From JAPOUP01 sp965203605 (GTDB lineage: Bacteria; Pseudomonadota; Alphaproteobacteria; Rhodobacterales; Rhodobacteraceae): a stretch of 64,000 bases of DNA. Position numbers and translations under genes: made by a program. A model generated the notes under the pieces. The model did no database searches, had not been told where the DNA came from, and saw only the letters and a program-made list of their open reading frames with translations. Positions 7,384 through 16,391 of the stretch are shown here, piece by piece; position 1 is the first letter of the stretch; each line of letters begins with the position of its first letter. Location of the stretch: NCBI GenBank assembly GCA_965203605.1, contig OZ241902.1, forward strand, positions 3,596,001 to 3,660,000. The letters run 5' to 3'.

Positions 7384-8676
7384 ATGTTCCGCAGTATATC
7401 TATCTTCGGTACCGCGTTTGCCGGTGCTGTCGCGGTCGCCGCTTCCGCCGGCGCGGAAATCAAGGTTGGTTTCATCGGCTCGCTTAGTTCAGATACCGGG
7501 CTTTCCACTCTTCGCGGAGCCGAAATTGCCATTGATGAACTGAACGCGGCAAGTGGGGTGCTGGGCCAGGAGATCGTGCTGGTCACCGCAGACACCGGTG
7601 AAGATGTCACCGAGGGAATCAAGGCCTATGAATATCTGGCCGAGACTGAAGAGGTCGATTTCATCATTTCCGGATCCATTGACGACGTTTCGCTGGGATG
7701 GCTCCCGAGAATGCAGGAATACCGCATTCCCACTCTGGACACCTGGACCAGCTACATCGGCATCATCGATATGGTGGTCGAGCAACCGGAGCTTATGGAG
7801 CCCTATTTCATGAACATCGCTTCCGACGAGGCGCTGGCGACGCTCTACATCAACTTCGGTGCGGACGTGCTGAAGGGTCGGATGGGTTGGGAGAGTGTGG
7901 TGATCCTTGCGGAGGACACCGCGTTCGGTGGCGCGATCACCGGCCTTGTCACCGATGCGCTCGCACCTGTCGCTGGAATTGAGGTGAAGGACATCATCGT
8001 TTACGACATCGGCACTGTGGATTTCGCTCCGATCTTTTCCAAAGCCCAGGCAAGTGGCGCCGACTTCATCTACCAGGTCAGTTCGGTGAACTCGCAGGTC
8101 ATCTCCTCACAGTATGTGAAGCTTCAGGTTCCCATGCCGATGACAGGGGTGAATGTGGCGGCGCTAGGTCTCGAATACTGGGAGGACACCGGTGGTGCGG
8201 GTGGCGGAATTTCGACCCTCTCACCAGTTCCGTCCGTGGGCTTTGAACTCGATCCGGTAAGTCAGGCTTTCGTGGACACCTATCAGGCGAGATACGACAC
8301 TCGACCCGAGATGCCCCATTTCAATGGATTCAACGCCTATCACGGTCTGAAACAGGCCATGGCCGCTGCTGAGGAGGCGGGGGGCTTCGGAGATGTCCCG
8401 GCCTGGGCTGCGGCCATGGAAAGGCAGGATCTCAAGCTGGAAAAGGACGGCAAGCTGTGGCTACGCTACGGTTTCTGGCAGCGCGACCAGATCGAGCCCG
8501 TCACACAGCGGACCTACCCACATAACGCGTTGTTCGACCTTGAGGCACCCTATGACTTCGCCCAGCCTTCGATGGTCGTGGTGCAGTGGCAGGAGGACGG
8601 CACCGTCGGTGTTGTCTATCCACCGGAATACGCAAACATGGACTTCGCTGTTCCCAGCTGGGTGCCTGTGAAGTGA
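7384..8676 (+). CDS. periplasmic substrate-binding protein, branched-chain amino acid/amide (HAAT) type
   Basis: The 430-residue product starts with a signal peptide (about residues 1-24, cleavage after SAGA) followed by IKVGFIGSLSSDTGLSTLRGAEIAIDELN, the standard opening of Peripla_BP_6 proteins. This family binds leucine-type amino acids but also amides, urea and short amines or aromatic acids. Here the four downstream genes supply the permeases and ATPases. The shared operator upstream suggests that it captures the substrate of the microcompartment pathway. A GGGAGG-type ribosome site precedes the ATG. Confidence 0.93.
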   Translation: MFRSISIFGTAFAGAVAVAASAGAEIKVGFIGSLSSDTGLSTLRGAEIAIDELNAASGVLGQEIVLVTADTGEDVTEGIKAYEYLAETEEVDFIISGSIDDVSLGWLPRMQEYRIPTLDTWTSYIGIIDMVVEQPELMEPYFMNIASDEALATLYINFGADVLKGRMGWESVVILAEDTAFGGAITGLVTDALAPVAGIEVKDIIVYDIGTVDFAPIFSKAQASGADFIYQVSSVNSQVISSQYVKLQVPMPMTGVNVAALGLEYWEDTGGAGGGISTLSPVPSVGFELDPVSQAFVDTYQARYDTRPEMPHFNGFNAYHGLKQAMAAAEEAGGFGDVPAWAAAMERQDLKLEKDGKLWLRYGFWQRDQIEPVTQRTYPHNALFDLEAPYDFAQPSMVVVQWQEDGTVGVVYPPEYANMDFAVPSWVPVK

Positions 8677-8686
8677 TACATGTGAT

Positions 8687-8711
8687 GGCGGGTGGGGAAT
8701 TCCCACCCGCC
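8687..8711 (+). promoter_or_regulatory. intercistronic stem-loop after the binding-protein gene
   Basis: A perfect 10-bp inverted repeat (GGCGGGTGGG / CCCACCCGCC) with a 5-base loop begins 10 bp after the stop codon. No run of T follows, so it is not a standard terminator. Stem-loops in this place often protect the upstream message and raise binding protein levels above those of the permeases. Confidence 0.7.
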
Positions 8712-8908
8712 TACTCCTTTATCGATGGTTCTGTTGCGAATCTTCCAATGCCAGTGCTGAGATCACGACCGGCTGCTGTACTGGAGAGATCCACCGCACT
8801 TCGGGCACGGGCCTTCAGCCGCTTCGGAATGGCTCCATCAGCCCGCTCGATGTCGGCGGACACGGAAGCCCGGCATTCGCGCGGTTCCACAACGGAACAA
8901 GCCACCGC

Positions 8909-9760
8909 ATGACGCAGGTCCTGATCCAGGGCCTCCTGCTCAGCGGCCTGTACGCGCTGATCGCCATGGGTTTCACCCTGATCTTCAGCGTCGGGCGTGT
9001 GCTGGATCTTGCCTACGGCGCCTATTTGTTGATTGGCGGCTATACGTATTTCCATTTCTCCCAGACGCTTGGTCTTCCGGTGGCCGCAGGCCTGGCCCTC
9101 GCCGCAATCGTCGGTTGCGCAATGGGCCTGGCCAAGTTCCGGTTGATCGTCAAGCCTCTCAAGGGCGAACATGTTGCTGTGGAAATCTCTACCCTGATCC
9201 TTGCGGTCGTACTGCAGGCGGGTGTCGTGCTGGTCTTCGGGGACAGCTCGAAGATCCTTCTGCCTATCGTTCCAGGGGTTGAGCGATTCGCGGGTGCCGC
9301 CGTGCCATATTCGAACCTGCTGGCGACCGTCGCCAGTTGGATCATTCTTGTCGGCCTGTACTGCTTCGTCCGCTTCACGCACACCGGCCGCGCCATGCAG
9401 GCGGTCTCGATGGATGCCAAGGGAGCGGTGATTTCCGGGATCGACTCCGACCGAATAAACGCCATTACCTGGATGATCTCAGGGGCGCTTGGTGCGGTCG
9501 GCGGTGTCTTCTTTGCCAGCTACACGCAGCTCTATCCCGGGATGTGGGTCGCGCCGCTGATCATCTCTGTGGCAGTGGTTATCGTTGGCGGAATCGGCTC
9601 GATTATCGGGACACTGGTTGTCGCACATATCGTTGGCTTCATGGAGATCACGGTTTCGGCCCTGATCGCGCCGGAGCTACGGGGCGTGTTCACAATGCTC
9701 CTGATCATCGGAGTTCTGGTTCTCCGACCCCGCGGTCTGTTCGGGCGGGAGGAGCTTTAG
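8909..9760 (+). CDS. branched-chain amino acid-type ABC transporter permease (LivH-like)
   Basis: The 283-residue product is almost wholly hydrophobic, with about eight membrane segments, and starts TQVLIQGLLLSGLYALIAMG, a typical LivH N terminus. The EAA-like loop with SGIDSDRINAITWMISGALGAVGG lies in the second half. It is one of the two inner-membrane subunits of the HAAT-type uptake system. A 232-bp leader with a stem-loop separates it from the binding-protein gene, and the LivM-like gene follows directly with no gap. Confidence 0.94.
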   Translation: MTQVLIQGLLLSGLYALIAMGFTLIFSVGRVLDLAYGAYLLIGGYTYFHFSQTLGLPVAAGLALAAIVGCAMGLAKFRLIVKPLKGEHVAVEISTLILAVVLQAGVVLVFGDSSKILLPIVPGVERFAGAAVPYSNLLATVASWIILVGLYCFVRFTHTGRAMQAVSMDAKGAVISGIDSDRINAITWMISGALGAVGGVFFASYTQLYPGMWVAPLIISVAVVIVGGIGSIIGTLVVAHIVGFMEITVSALIAPELRGVFTMLLIIGVLVLRPRGLFGREEL

Positions 9761-10702
9761 GTGTCCCTACGTTGGCATCATCTCGCACTTTGGGCCGCTT
9801 TGATAATCGGGATGCTGCTGTTGCCACATCTGGTAAGCAAGGGCACGCTTCGAACGATCATCTTCGCAAACTATCTGGCGATCTTCGCGATCTCATGGGA
9901 TGTCCTGTCGGGCCGCACGGGATATGTGAGCTTTGGCCATCCGTTCCTGATCGGAATTGGGGCTTATACGACTGCCATCCTGACAAAGCGGTTCGACATT
10001 CCGGTTGAGATTTCGATTCCATTGGCAGTGGTCGCCACAATGCTCGGTGGATTGATCGTACTGCTGCCGGCGTTGCGCATAAAGGGCAGCTACTTCGCCC
10101 TGGTGACGCTGGCGTTCATGGAACTGATGTACCAGCTTGTCCAGGTCATCAGACCGGACCTGACCGGCGGAACGCGTGGCATGTCCGGCCTGCCGACGCT
10201 GACACGTGGCGCGGTTAACGGATTCTACCTGTCCACCGCGCTGATGCTTGCCATCGCAGTCTCGATGTGGCTGTTGATGCGGACACGTCTCGGCACCGCG
10301 CTATCGGCGATCGGGATGAATGAAGAGAGTGTGCGGGGCTCGGGCCTTTCGGTTACACGACTGAAGACATTCGCATTCATCACCTCAGCCTTTATCGCTG
10401 GACTGGGTGGCGCGTTCTACATCCACTATCTGGGCTCGATCGCACCACGTGCGCTTTTTGACATAAACTTTCTCTTCACAATCATTGTCGCGGCGCTCAT
10501 CGGCGGTGCGGGCACAATCATCGGCCCGCTTGTCGGGGCGTTCTTCCTGACCTTTCTGCTGGAGTTCCTGCGTCCTTACCTTCCAGGAGCGGAACGCTAT
10601 TTTGTCTATGGAGGCATAGCGCTTCTGATGTACATGTACCGGCCGAAGGGCATCGTGGTGCTGATCGAGCAGGGTCTGGTCAGATTGAAGTGGCTGAAAT
10701 GA
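9761..10702 (+). CDS. branched-chain amino acid-type ABC transporter permease (LivM-like)
   Basis: This 313-residue membrane protein begins at a GTG directly after the LivH stop. It contains the LivM hallmarks: SWDVLSGRTGYVSFGHPFLIGIGAY near residue 45 and the conserved KGSYFALVTLAFMEL block near residue 110. About ten membrane segments are visible. It pairs with the LivH-like subunit. Its stop overlaps the ATP-binding subunit start by 4 bp. Confidence 0.94.
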   Translation: MSLRWHHLALWAALIIGMLLLPHLVSKGTLRTIIFANYLAIFAISWDVLSGRTGYVSFGHPFLIGIGAYTTAILTKRFDIPVEISIPLAVVATMLGGLIVLLPALRIKGSYFALVTLAFMELMYQLVQVIRPDLTGGTRGMSGLPTLTRGAVNGFYLSTALMLAIAVSMWLLMRTRLGTALSAIGMNEESVRGSGLSVTRLKTFAFITSAFIAGLGGAFYIHYLGSIAPRALFDINFLFTIIVAALIGGAGTIIGPLVGAFFLTFLLEFLRPYLPGAERYFVYGGIALLMYMYRPKGIVVLIEQGLVRLKWLK

Positions 10703-11430
10703 GCACTTCGCTGACGGTAACCGGGCTTGTGAAGAGATTTGGTGGACTGCTGGCCACAGACGATCTCAGTTTCGGGATCGACCCCGGCGAGTCGGTAGGC
10801 CTCATTGGACCAAATGGCGCGGGCAAGACCACTGTGTTCAGCCAGATCATGGGCGAGCTCCGCCAGACGTCCGGCTCGATCAGGCTGGGTGGGGAAGAAA
10901 TCTCAGGACTCACAACGTCGGCCAGAATCCGCCGTGGCGTAAGCCGTACCTACCAGGTGCCGCGGCCGTTCACTGAACTCACAGTGGGTGAGAACATTCG
11001 TGTCGGGCATATGCCCGACAGCATCTGGCAGATGATCTGGTACCGCGCGGACCGAGACCGCGAATCGGAACTTGCGCTCTCTGTGGGATTCACCGAGCAG
11101 GACCTCGACCGGACGCCAGCTGAACTATCGATGGGCAATCTGCGAAAGCTTGAGATGGCGCGCACGTTGGCCACCGACCCGCGACTTATGCTGCTTGACG
11201 AGGTCTTCGCCGGGCTCACCGCTGCGGAAATCGCGGTGATCGGCGAACTCATTCAGGATCTACGTGCCAGAGGCATGACGTTTCTGATCGTAAGTCATGA
11301 TCTCAAGGCTCTGGAGCCACTCATCGACCGCGTCATCGCGATCGACAGGGGGGGCATGGTGGCACAGGGATCGTTTCAGGAGGTCATCGAGAATCCGCTG
11401 GTGCGGGCGTCCTATCTGGGAGCGTCCTGA
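10699..11430 (+). CDS. ABC transporter ATP-binding protein (LivG-like)
   Basis: The 243-residue ATPase has a Walker A motif GPNGAGKTT, the signature ELSMGNLRKLEMARTLA (an atypical LSMGN in place of LSGGQ), a Walker B region LMLLDEVFAGLT and the switch His in IVSHDL. The ATG at 10699 overlaps the permease stop (ATGA) and was preferred to an in-frame GTG three codons earlier. LivG-type proteins often show the YQVPRPFTELTVGENI block seen here. It powers uptake together with the LivF-like partner that begins right after its stop. Confidence 0.93.
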   Translation: MSTSLTVTGLVKRFGGLLATDDLSFGIDPGESVGLIGPNGAGKTTVFSQIMGELRQTSGSIRLGGEEISGLTTSARIRRGVSRTYQVPRPFTELTVGENIRVGHMPDSIWQMIWYRADRDRESELALSVGFTEQDLDRTPAELSMGNLRKLEMARTLATDPRLMLLDEVFAGLTAAEIAVIGELIQDLRARGMTFLIVSHDLKALEPLIDRVIAIDRGGMVAQGSFQEVIENPLVRASYLGAS

Positions 11431-12135
11431 ATGGCCTATCTGGACATAGACCGACTCTCGGCATTCTACGGACGGGCCCAGGCGCTCTTCGAGGTTTCGT
11501 TGAGCGCCGAACAGGGCGACATCATCGCGGTCATTGGCGCCAACGGAGCCGGAAAGTCCACACTCTTTGATAGCGTGATGGGTCTGACCAAGGCCCGCGG
11601 TGACATTCGGCTGGGGGGAGAGTCGCTCATCGGCAAGAGCCCCTCCGCCATCGTCCGTCGAGGCGTTGGCTACGCACCGGAGCGCTTCAATCTCTTTCCC
11701 TATATGACTGTCAGGGACAATCTGCTTGTCGGGGCCTACACCGCACGGGAGGAAATGGCGAAAAACCTTGACATGGTCCATGCATTGTTTCCGCGACTTG
11801 AGGAAAGGGAGGCACAGGAGACCTCAACCCAGTCAGGTGGCGAACGCCAGATGGTGTCGCTTGGTCGGGCCCTGATGACGTCGCCGAAGCTGCTGCTGGT
11901 CGACGAGCCGACGATCGGCCTTGCGCCCCGGGTCTGTGCTGAGATTGCCGAGGCTCTCAAACGGTTGCGCGGCGAGTTTGGATTGACGATCCTGATGGCG
12001 GAGCAGAACGCCAACTTCGCTCTGTCACTGTCCGACCGGATTTACGTTCTGGAGAGTGGCCGGATCACTGCGCAAGGCACCCACGGCGAACTCTCGGACG
12101 ATGAGGCGTTGGCAGCCGCATATTTTGGGCACTGA
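11431..12135 (+). CDS. ABC transporter ATP-binding protein (LivF-like)
   Basis: The 234-residue product is the second ATPase of the transporter. It shows Walker A GANGAGKST, a signature SGGERQMVSLGRALM, Walker B LLLVDEPTIGLAP and the LivF-typical MAEQNANFALSLSDRIYVLESG near the C terminus. It starts directly after the LivG-like stop and ends the five-gene transporter unit. No clear terminator with a T tract follows. Confidence 0.93.
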   Translation: MAYLDIDRLSAFYGRAQALFEVSLSAEQGDIIAVIGANGAGKSTLFDSVMGLTKARGDIRLGGESLIGKSPSAIVRRGVGYAPERFNLFPYMTVRDNLLVGAYTAREEMAKNLDMVHALFPRLEEREAQETSTQSGGERQMVSLGRALMTSPKLLLVDEPTIGLAPRVCAEIAEALKRLRGEFGLTILMAEQNANFALSLSDRIYVLESGRITAQGTHGELSDDEALAAAYFGH

Positions 12136-12320
12136 GCCATGGACCGTGGACCCGACCGCCAGAGGGGTCTTCATTTGTGAAGCGACTTCCCGTCGAAGCG
12201 ATTACCTGGGGTGGAATGAACGATGCCCATATCGGGCGACTTTCACGATGTGGGTTGGGTCCGGAGGGATTTCGCCATGGGCCTGCCATCAGTTGAGCAT
12301 GGTGTTGCTCCTGTGACCAA

Positions 12321-12641
12321 ATGGCTTTCAAAATATATATTCAAGGACTGGAATACGACTGCCACCAACGAAAAGGACGTTACATTGGCGATGAAGAAAA
12401 ATGGGCGAAACGGGGTTCTGGAACGCTCATGGATGCTTCAGGATGGCATGCGCACGGGAGGGGAATTTCCATAGGCGAACTTCAGAGCTCAGAGATTAAG
12501 CTGGAAAGTGATGATTTTGGTCGGGATGCTGAACTTAACGTGAAGGTGCGTAACTATCATGGCCTTGCGTCAGACTACTTCGGAAAAGTAGGTATGAACG
12601 CATATATCCACACAAAGAACGGTCCAAGGAGGGCTGCCTAA
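12321..12641 (+). CDS. orphan hypothetical protein
   Basis: A possible 106-residue protein with no family that I recognise. It is rich in Gly, Asp and Lys, has no signal peptide or membrane segment, and lies in a locally AT-rich stretch that contrasts with the flanking operons. There is no strong ribosome site before the ATG, so the start is uncertain, and another frame is open over 12223-12474. The next small gene begins one base after its stop, which argues that the two form a pair. It may be a horizontally acquired gene. Confidence 0.4.
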   Translation: MAFKIYIQGLEYDCHQRKGRYIGDEEKWAKRGSGTLMDASGWHAHGRGISIGELQSSEIKLESDDFGRDAELNVKVRNYHGLASDYFGKVGMNAYIHTKNGPRRAA

Positions 12642-12642
12642 G

Positions 12643-12861
12643 ATGCAATGGAAAATCAGCGCTTCCGAAAAGGCTTCGGCGGTAGAGCAACAATACGAAG
12701 ACCTTCGTGACAGGCTTGACGAACTTGGTGATTTTGGGTTTCTTGATGAAATCCAGGACGACAATATGCATCAGGCCGAGATGCCATTCCCGTATGGATC
12801 CCAGACTCCGCGTCCATATGGCTGGTATAGTATGAACTTCATGCCTGATAAAGGGCGGTGA
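12643..12861 (+). CDS. orphan small hypothetical protein
   Basis: The ATG follows a strong ribosome site (AAGGAGG, 12626-12632). The 72-residue product is acidic, with a likely helical or coiled segment over residues 5-40 (SEKASAVEQQYEDLRDRLDELGD) and a proline- and aromatic-rich tail. I recognise no family. Its placement one base after the preceding orphan and the good ribosome site suggest that it is translated as the second gene of a pair. Confidence 0.5.
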   Translation: MQWKISASEKASAVEQQYEDLRDRLDELGDFGFLDEIQDDNMHQAEMPFPYGSQTPRPYGWYSMNFMPDKGR

Positions 12862-12955
12862 TCAGGCTACCCCTTTGCATTCTGGAGTGCATCGAGCGGA
12901 CTGTTCAGGGTCAGCAACCCATATGCACAGGATTGCCGAACCCACGTGAATCGAT

Positions 12956-13294
12956 TCAGAACATCCGCCCACCGACCGGCACCTCTTTGTCCGGAACGAG
13001 AAGTACGACCTCTCCCTCTTCGTCAGGCACGCCAAGCACCAACACCTCGGACATGAATTTGCCGATCTGGCGTGGTGGAAAGTTCACGACCCCCAACACA
13101 CGGCGCCCTTCGAGGCTCTCGGGTGTGTAGTGTTTGGCGATCTGGGCGGAGCTCTTTCTTTCTCCAACTTCCAGGCCAAAATCGACCCAAAGCTTGATCG
13201 CCGGCTTTCGGGCTTCAGGGTAGGGCTCGGCCCGGCGGATCACTCCAACTCGAATGTCCACCCGTTGGAATTCCTCGAACGTCAGATCAGCCAT
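12956..13294 (-). CDS. csaA: CsaA-type tRNA-binding-domain protein
   Basis: The 112-residue product is a single tRNA-binding OB-fold domain of the CsaA/YgjH type. It has FEEFQRVDIRVGVIRRAEPYPEARKPAIKLWVDFG at the N terminus, the SSAQIAKHYTPESLEGRRVLGVVNFPPRQIG core and a VPDEEGEVVLLVPDKEVPVGGR tail. CsaA proteins bind tRNA-like RNA or act as export chaperones. It overlaps the proC gene upstream by 8 bp, so the two are co-transcribed. Confidence 0.93.
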   Translation of the reverse strand: MADLTFEEFQRVDIRVGVIRRAEPYPEARKPAIKLWVDFGLEVGERKSSAQIAKHYTPESLEGRRVLGVVNFPPRQIGKFMSEVLVLGVPDEEGEVVLLVPDKEVPVGGRMF

Positions 13295-14102
13295 TGGAGA
13301 GTTCCCGTGATCTCTCGGCCGCAGCTTCGACGGCGCGGCGAAGTAGTGGCGGAAATCCCGATCTCTCGTCCATCAGCACTTCCAGCGCGGCGGCAGTCGT
13401 TCCGCCAGGGCTCGTTACGTCTTCGCGCATCCTCGCGGGAGAGGTATCGGTCGAGCTTTCGACGAGGGCACCAGCTCCCGCGACAGTTGCCCGAGCGAGT
13501 GTCATCGAAAGGTCTCCGGGAAGCCCTTGCGAGGATCCTGCCATCGCAAGAGCCTCGACGAGGTGAAAGACATAGGCAGGACCAGATCCAGAAACCGCCG
13601 TAACCGTGTCCATCTGGCCTTCGTTCTCGAGCCTCACCACCTGTCCGATGGAGGAGAGCAGCGTCTCGGCTAACTGAAGGCTTCGAGCGTCAACATGTGC
13701 ATTGCCGATAACGGCGGTAATCCCTCGCCCAATGGCAGCCGGTGTGTTCGGCATCGCCCTGACCACCGGTGTGTTCGACCCCAGAATGGCTTCGACCGCC
13801 GCAATCGGCGTACCTGCCGCAATGGATATGATCAGGGAGGAACCGTTGCCAAGAACCGACAGCCCTGGAAGCGCCTGGGTCATGACCTGTGGCTTGACAG
13901 CAACCAATGCAACCGCCGGGTTTGGAGGAATGTCGGTATTCAGGCGAACTCCCAGTTCATTCAGCCAATCTGACGGCTGGGGTTCGAGAACCCACACCGC
14001 GTCAGGCCGAAGTCCTGCGTCCAGACAGCCTGCCAGCATTGCCGAACCCATGCGGCCGCAGCCGAGCAGGACCAATCCACGGTCTTCGATTTCCTTGAAC
14101 AT
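13287..14102 (-). CDS. proC: pyrroline-5-carboxylate reductase
   Basis: The 271-residue product matches ProC, which makes proline from pyrroline-5-carboxylate with NAD(P)H. It has the N-terminal nucleotide motif LLGCGRMGSAMLAG, the VKPQVM segment, RAMPNTPAAIGRG and the C-terminal TAVSGSGPAYVFHLVEAL and DVTSPGGTTAAALEVL blocks. Length is normal. It starts 30 bp after the YbjN-domain gene in the same direction and overlaps csaA. Confidence 0.96.
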   Translation of the reverse strand: MFKEIEDRGLVLLGCGRMGSAMLAGCLDAGLRPDAVWVLEPQPSDWLNELGVRLNTDIPPNPAVALVAVKPQVMTQALPGLSVLGNGSSLIISIAAGTPIAAVEAILGSNTPVVRAMPNTPAAIGRGITAVIGNAHVDARSLQLAETLLSSIGQVVRLENEGQMDTVTAVSGSGPAYVFHLVEALAMAGSSQGLPGDLSMTLARATVAGAGALVESSTDTSPARMREDVTSPGGTTAAALEVLMDERSGFPPLLRRAVEAAAERSRELSNG

Positions 14103-14132
14103 CGAAGTGCTTTCGAGTTTCCCGGGCCAGAC

Positions 14133-14633
14133 CTAAGCCGTTCCATAAGCCTCCGCAATCGCCACGCCCATTGCATCCTCCGGCGTGTGATCGCCCCAGG
14201 CGACGAGTTGGAAGGCAGGGTAGAATCGCTCGGAGGCAGTAACGGCATAGGCGATCAGCTTGTCGATCTGTTCGGGCGCCACGATCTGGCCACCCGCCAG
14301 AACGAGCCCGTAACGGAATACCATTAGCCGCTGCTCCCTCCAGTATGTGAACGCACCAGTCCAGCACCTGTCATTCACCAGATTCAGGGCATCGAACACC
14401 TGCGGGAGTCTCGCCTGTGGCGGCTCCATCTCAAACGTGCAGATCAGCCGCAATGTTTCGTCGTATCCTGACCATGCAAGCGTTATCGAATAGGTGCGCC
14501 ACTGGCCTTCAACCGCCATTGCAATCTGATCGTCAGCGACCCGGTCGAAATGCCATTCGTGACTTTCGGCGACATTCTCGACTATGTCGATCGGATGCAG
14601 ATCCTCAACTATGTATCGCTCGGATAACGACAT
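14133..14633 (-). CDS. YbjN domain-containing protein
   Basis: The 166-residue product has the YbjN-type fold that is related to type III secretion chaperones. Typical pieces are HPIDIVENVAESHEWHFDRVADDQIAM near the start and LRLICTFEMEP and YRYGLVLAGGQIV-like strands later. Alphaproteobacteria often carry this gene next to proC, as here. The ATG at 14633 was chosen over an upstream ATG at 14672 because it follows AAAGGGGC and matches the usual N terminus. Function is unknown. Confidence 0.85.
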   Translation of the reverse strand: MSLSERYIVEDLHPIDIVENVAESHEWHFDRVADDQIAMAVEGQWRTYSITLAWSGYDETLRLICTFEMEPPQARLPQVFDALNLVNDRCWTGAFTYWREQRLMVFRYGLVLAGGQIVAPEQIDKLIAYAVTASERFYPAFQLVAWGDHTPEDAMGVAIAEAYGTA

Positions 14634-15044
14634 GCCTGCCCCTTTCTGGGTTGCCACTTGGTTGATGTACAATTGAAACCTGCCACCATAGCTCGGTTAT
14701 ATGCACAGTTTCAGCGATCTTTCGCCGCCTAATCCACTAAATGTCGTATACCCGCAGTTCGGACTCTGTAAAGTGAAATCGCAGAGGGCGGGACAGATTT
14801 CTGTGGAAAATTCCAGGAGGGCATTGTGGGGGATCCGTAGCAACTGTCCGAATATGTGGAGTTTTGATCGGTTGACGGGGAGCCTCAGCTTCGTTTCGGT
14901 CAGTCGAAGCCGACATTACGGCAACTGGTTCACAGCCGACCTACGGCGCATTTCCCGCCGCGGCCCGGCCATCGACCTGTATCCAGCCTTGCGCTATCGC
15001 ATCATACGAAATAACCCGTTCAGGTTCCGACAACCGGAGGCTCC
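14634..15044. other. intergenic region between divergent genes
   Basis: This stretch separates the minus-strand YbjN gene from plus-strand pmbA and must hold both promoters. A 119-codon frame at 14701-15060 overlaps pmbA and has no recognisable content. I see no RNA gene, repeat or clear operator. Confidence 0.5.
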
Positions 15045-16391
15045 ATGTCACACGATCTAGCAGTGCTGTCCGCCCGTCTACTTGACGCGGCAGGCTCGGC
15101 TGGCGCGGAGGCAGCCGACGCAATCGTATCGGAAGGGATCTCGATTTCCATCGATGTGAGAGGTGAACGGCTTGAACAGGCCGAGCGGTCAGAGGGGCTG
15201 GATCTTGGATTGCGTGTGCTGGTTGGTCAAAGACAGGCATGCGTTTCCGCCTCGGACTCAAGTGATGCCACACTGGCGACGATGGCCGAACGGGCTGTCG
15301 CTATGGCTCGGGAAGCGCCGGTCGACCCCTATATCGGCCTCGCAGAGCCCGAAGAACTGGCGAAGGGATGGAATGTCGAGGATCTTGATCTGGAGGATCC
15401 CTCTCAGGAACCCGAGCCCTCCACTCTGGAGCGTTCAGCGCGCAGCGCCGAGTCCTCGGCCATGTCCGTTCCTGGTGTTTCCAGAATTGATGTTGCGTCC
15501 GCTGGATTTTCCCGCAGCAGCATTCACCTTGCGGCAACCAACGGTTTCTCAGGCGGATACTCGCGCACCAGGCACTCGACCCTTTGCATTGCGATATCCG
15601 GTGAGGGGACTGACATGGAGCGTGACGGCTACGGTGACACGCGAATCCATCATGCTGATCTTGAGTCCTCCAGGGCAATCGGCCTTGAGGCCGGCGAGAG
15701 GGCGAGTGCCCGTGCAGGTGCACGTAAACCCCCAACCGGCACCTATCCCGTGATATTCGACGAGCGGGTCGCTGGTAGCCTGATCGCGCACCTGCTTCAG
15801 GCCACAAACGGTACGTCTGTCGCCCGCGGCTCAAGCTGGTTACGGGATTCATTGGGTGCCCAGATCCTTCCCACGGGCCTTGATGTCACGGAAGATTCGC
15901 TGCGTCCACGAGTGACCGGAAGCCGTCCGTTTGACGCGGAGGGGCTGGCAGGTCGCCACCGTCGGATAGTCGAGAACGGTGTCCTGACCGGCTGGATTCT
16001 CGACCTGGCCACGGCTCGACAACTGGGAATGCGGTCCACAGGGAATGCAGCGCGTGGAATCTCGTTTCCGCCAAGTCCTTCGATATCGAACGTCGCGCTG
16101 ACACAGGGTGAAAGATCGCGCGAAGAACTCATGGCGGAGATCGGAAACGGGATTCTTGTAACGTCACTGATGGGTAGTTCGGTCAATCCAACCACCGGAG
16201 ACTATTCGCGCGGCGCGGCGGGATTCTGGATCGAGGGTGGTGAACCGGCTTATCCGGTCAATGAGTGCACGATAGCCGGGAATCTAGGAGAGATGCTCAA
16301 GACCATTATTCCGGCCAACGATGCCCGCACGCATTTGAGCAGAGTGGTTCCGTCACTTTTGGTGGAAGGCCTGACGCTTGCCGGAGGCTGA
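15045..16391 (+). CDS. pmbA: metalloprotease-related protein, TldD/PmbA family
   Basis: The 448-residue product matches PmbA (TldE), the partner that forms a heterodimeric protease with TldD for peptide and microcin maturation and antitoxin turnover. It shows GLDLGLRVLVGQRQACVSASD near residue 50, the VIFDERVAGSLIAHLLQATNG block in the middle and EIGNGILVTSLMGSSVNPTTGDYSRGAAGFWIEGG near the C terminus. It overlaps the next gene by 14 bp. The order pmbA, inositol-monophosphatase-family gene, DUF4170, lpxK is characteristic of Rhodobacterales. Confidence 0.93.
   Translation: MSHDLAVLSARLLDAAGSAGAEAADAIVSEGISISIDVRGERLEQAERSEGLDLGLRVLVGQRQACVSASDSSDATLATMAERAVAMAREAPVDPYIGLAEPEELAKGWNVEDLDLEDPSQEPEPSTLERSARSAESSAMSVPGVSRIDVASAGFSRSSIHLAATNGFSGGYSRTRHSTLCIAISGEGTDMERDGYGDTRIHHADLESSRAIGLEAGERASARAGARKPPTGTYPVIFDERVAGSLIAHLLQATNGTSVARGSSWLRDSLGAQILPTGLDVTEDSLRPRVTGSRPFDAEGLAGRHRRIVENGVLTGWILDLATARQLGMRSTGNAARGISFPPSPSISNVALTQGERSREELMAEIGNGILVTSLMGSSVNPTTGDYSRGAAGFWIEGGEPAYPVNECTIAGNLGEMLKTIIPANDARTHLSRVVPSLLVEGLTLAGG

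Noticed and set aside
14701..15060. 119-codon frame before pmbA
   Set aside because: It overlaps the pmbA start, has no known motifs and covers the expected promoter region.
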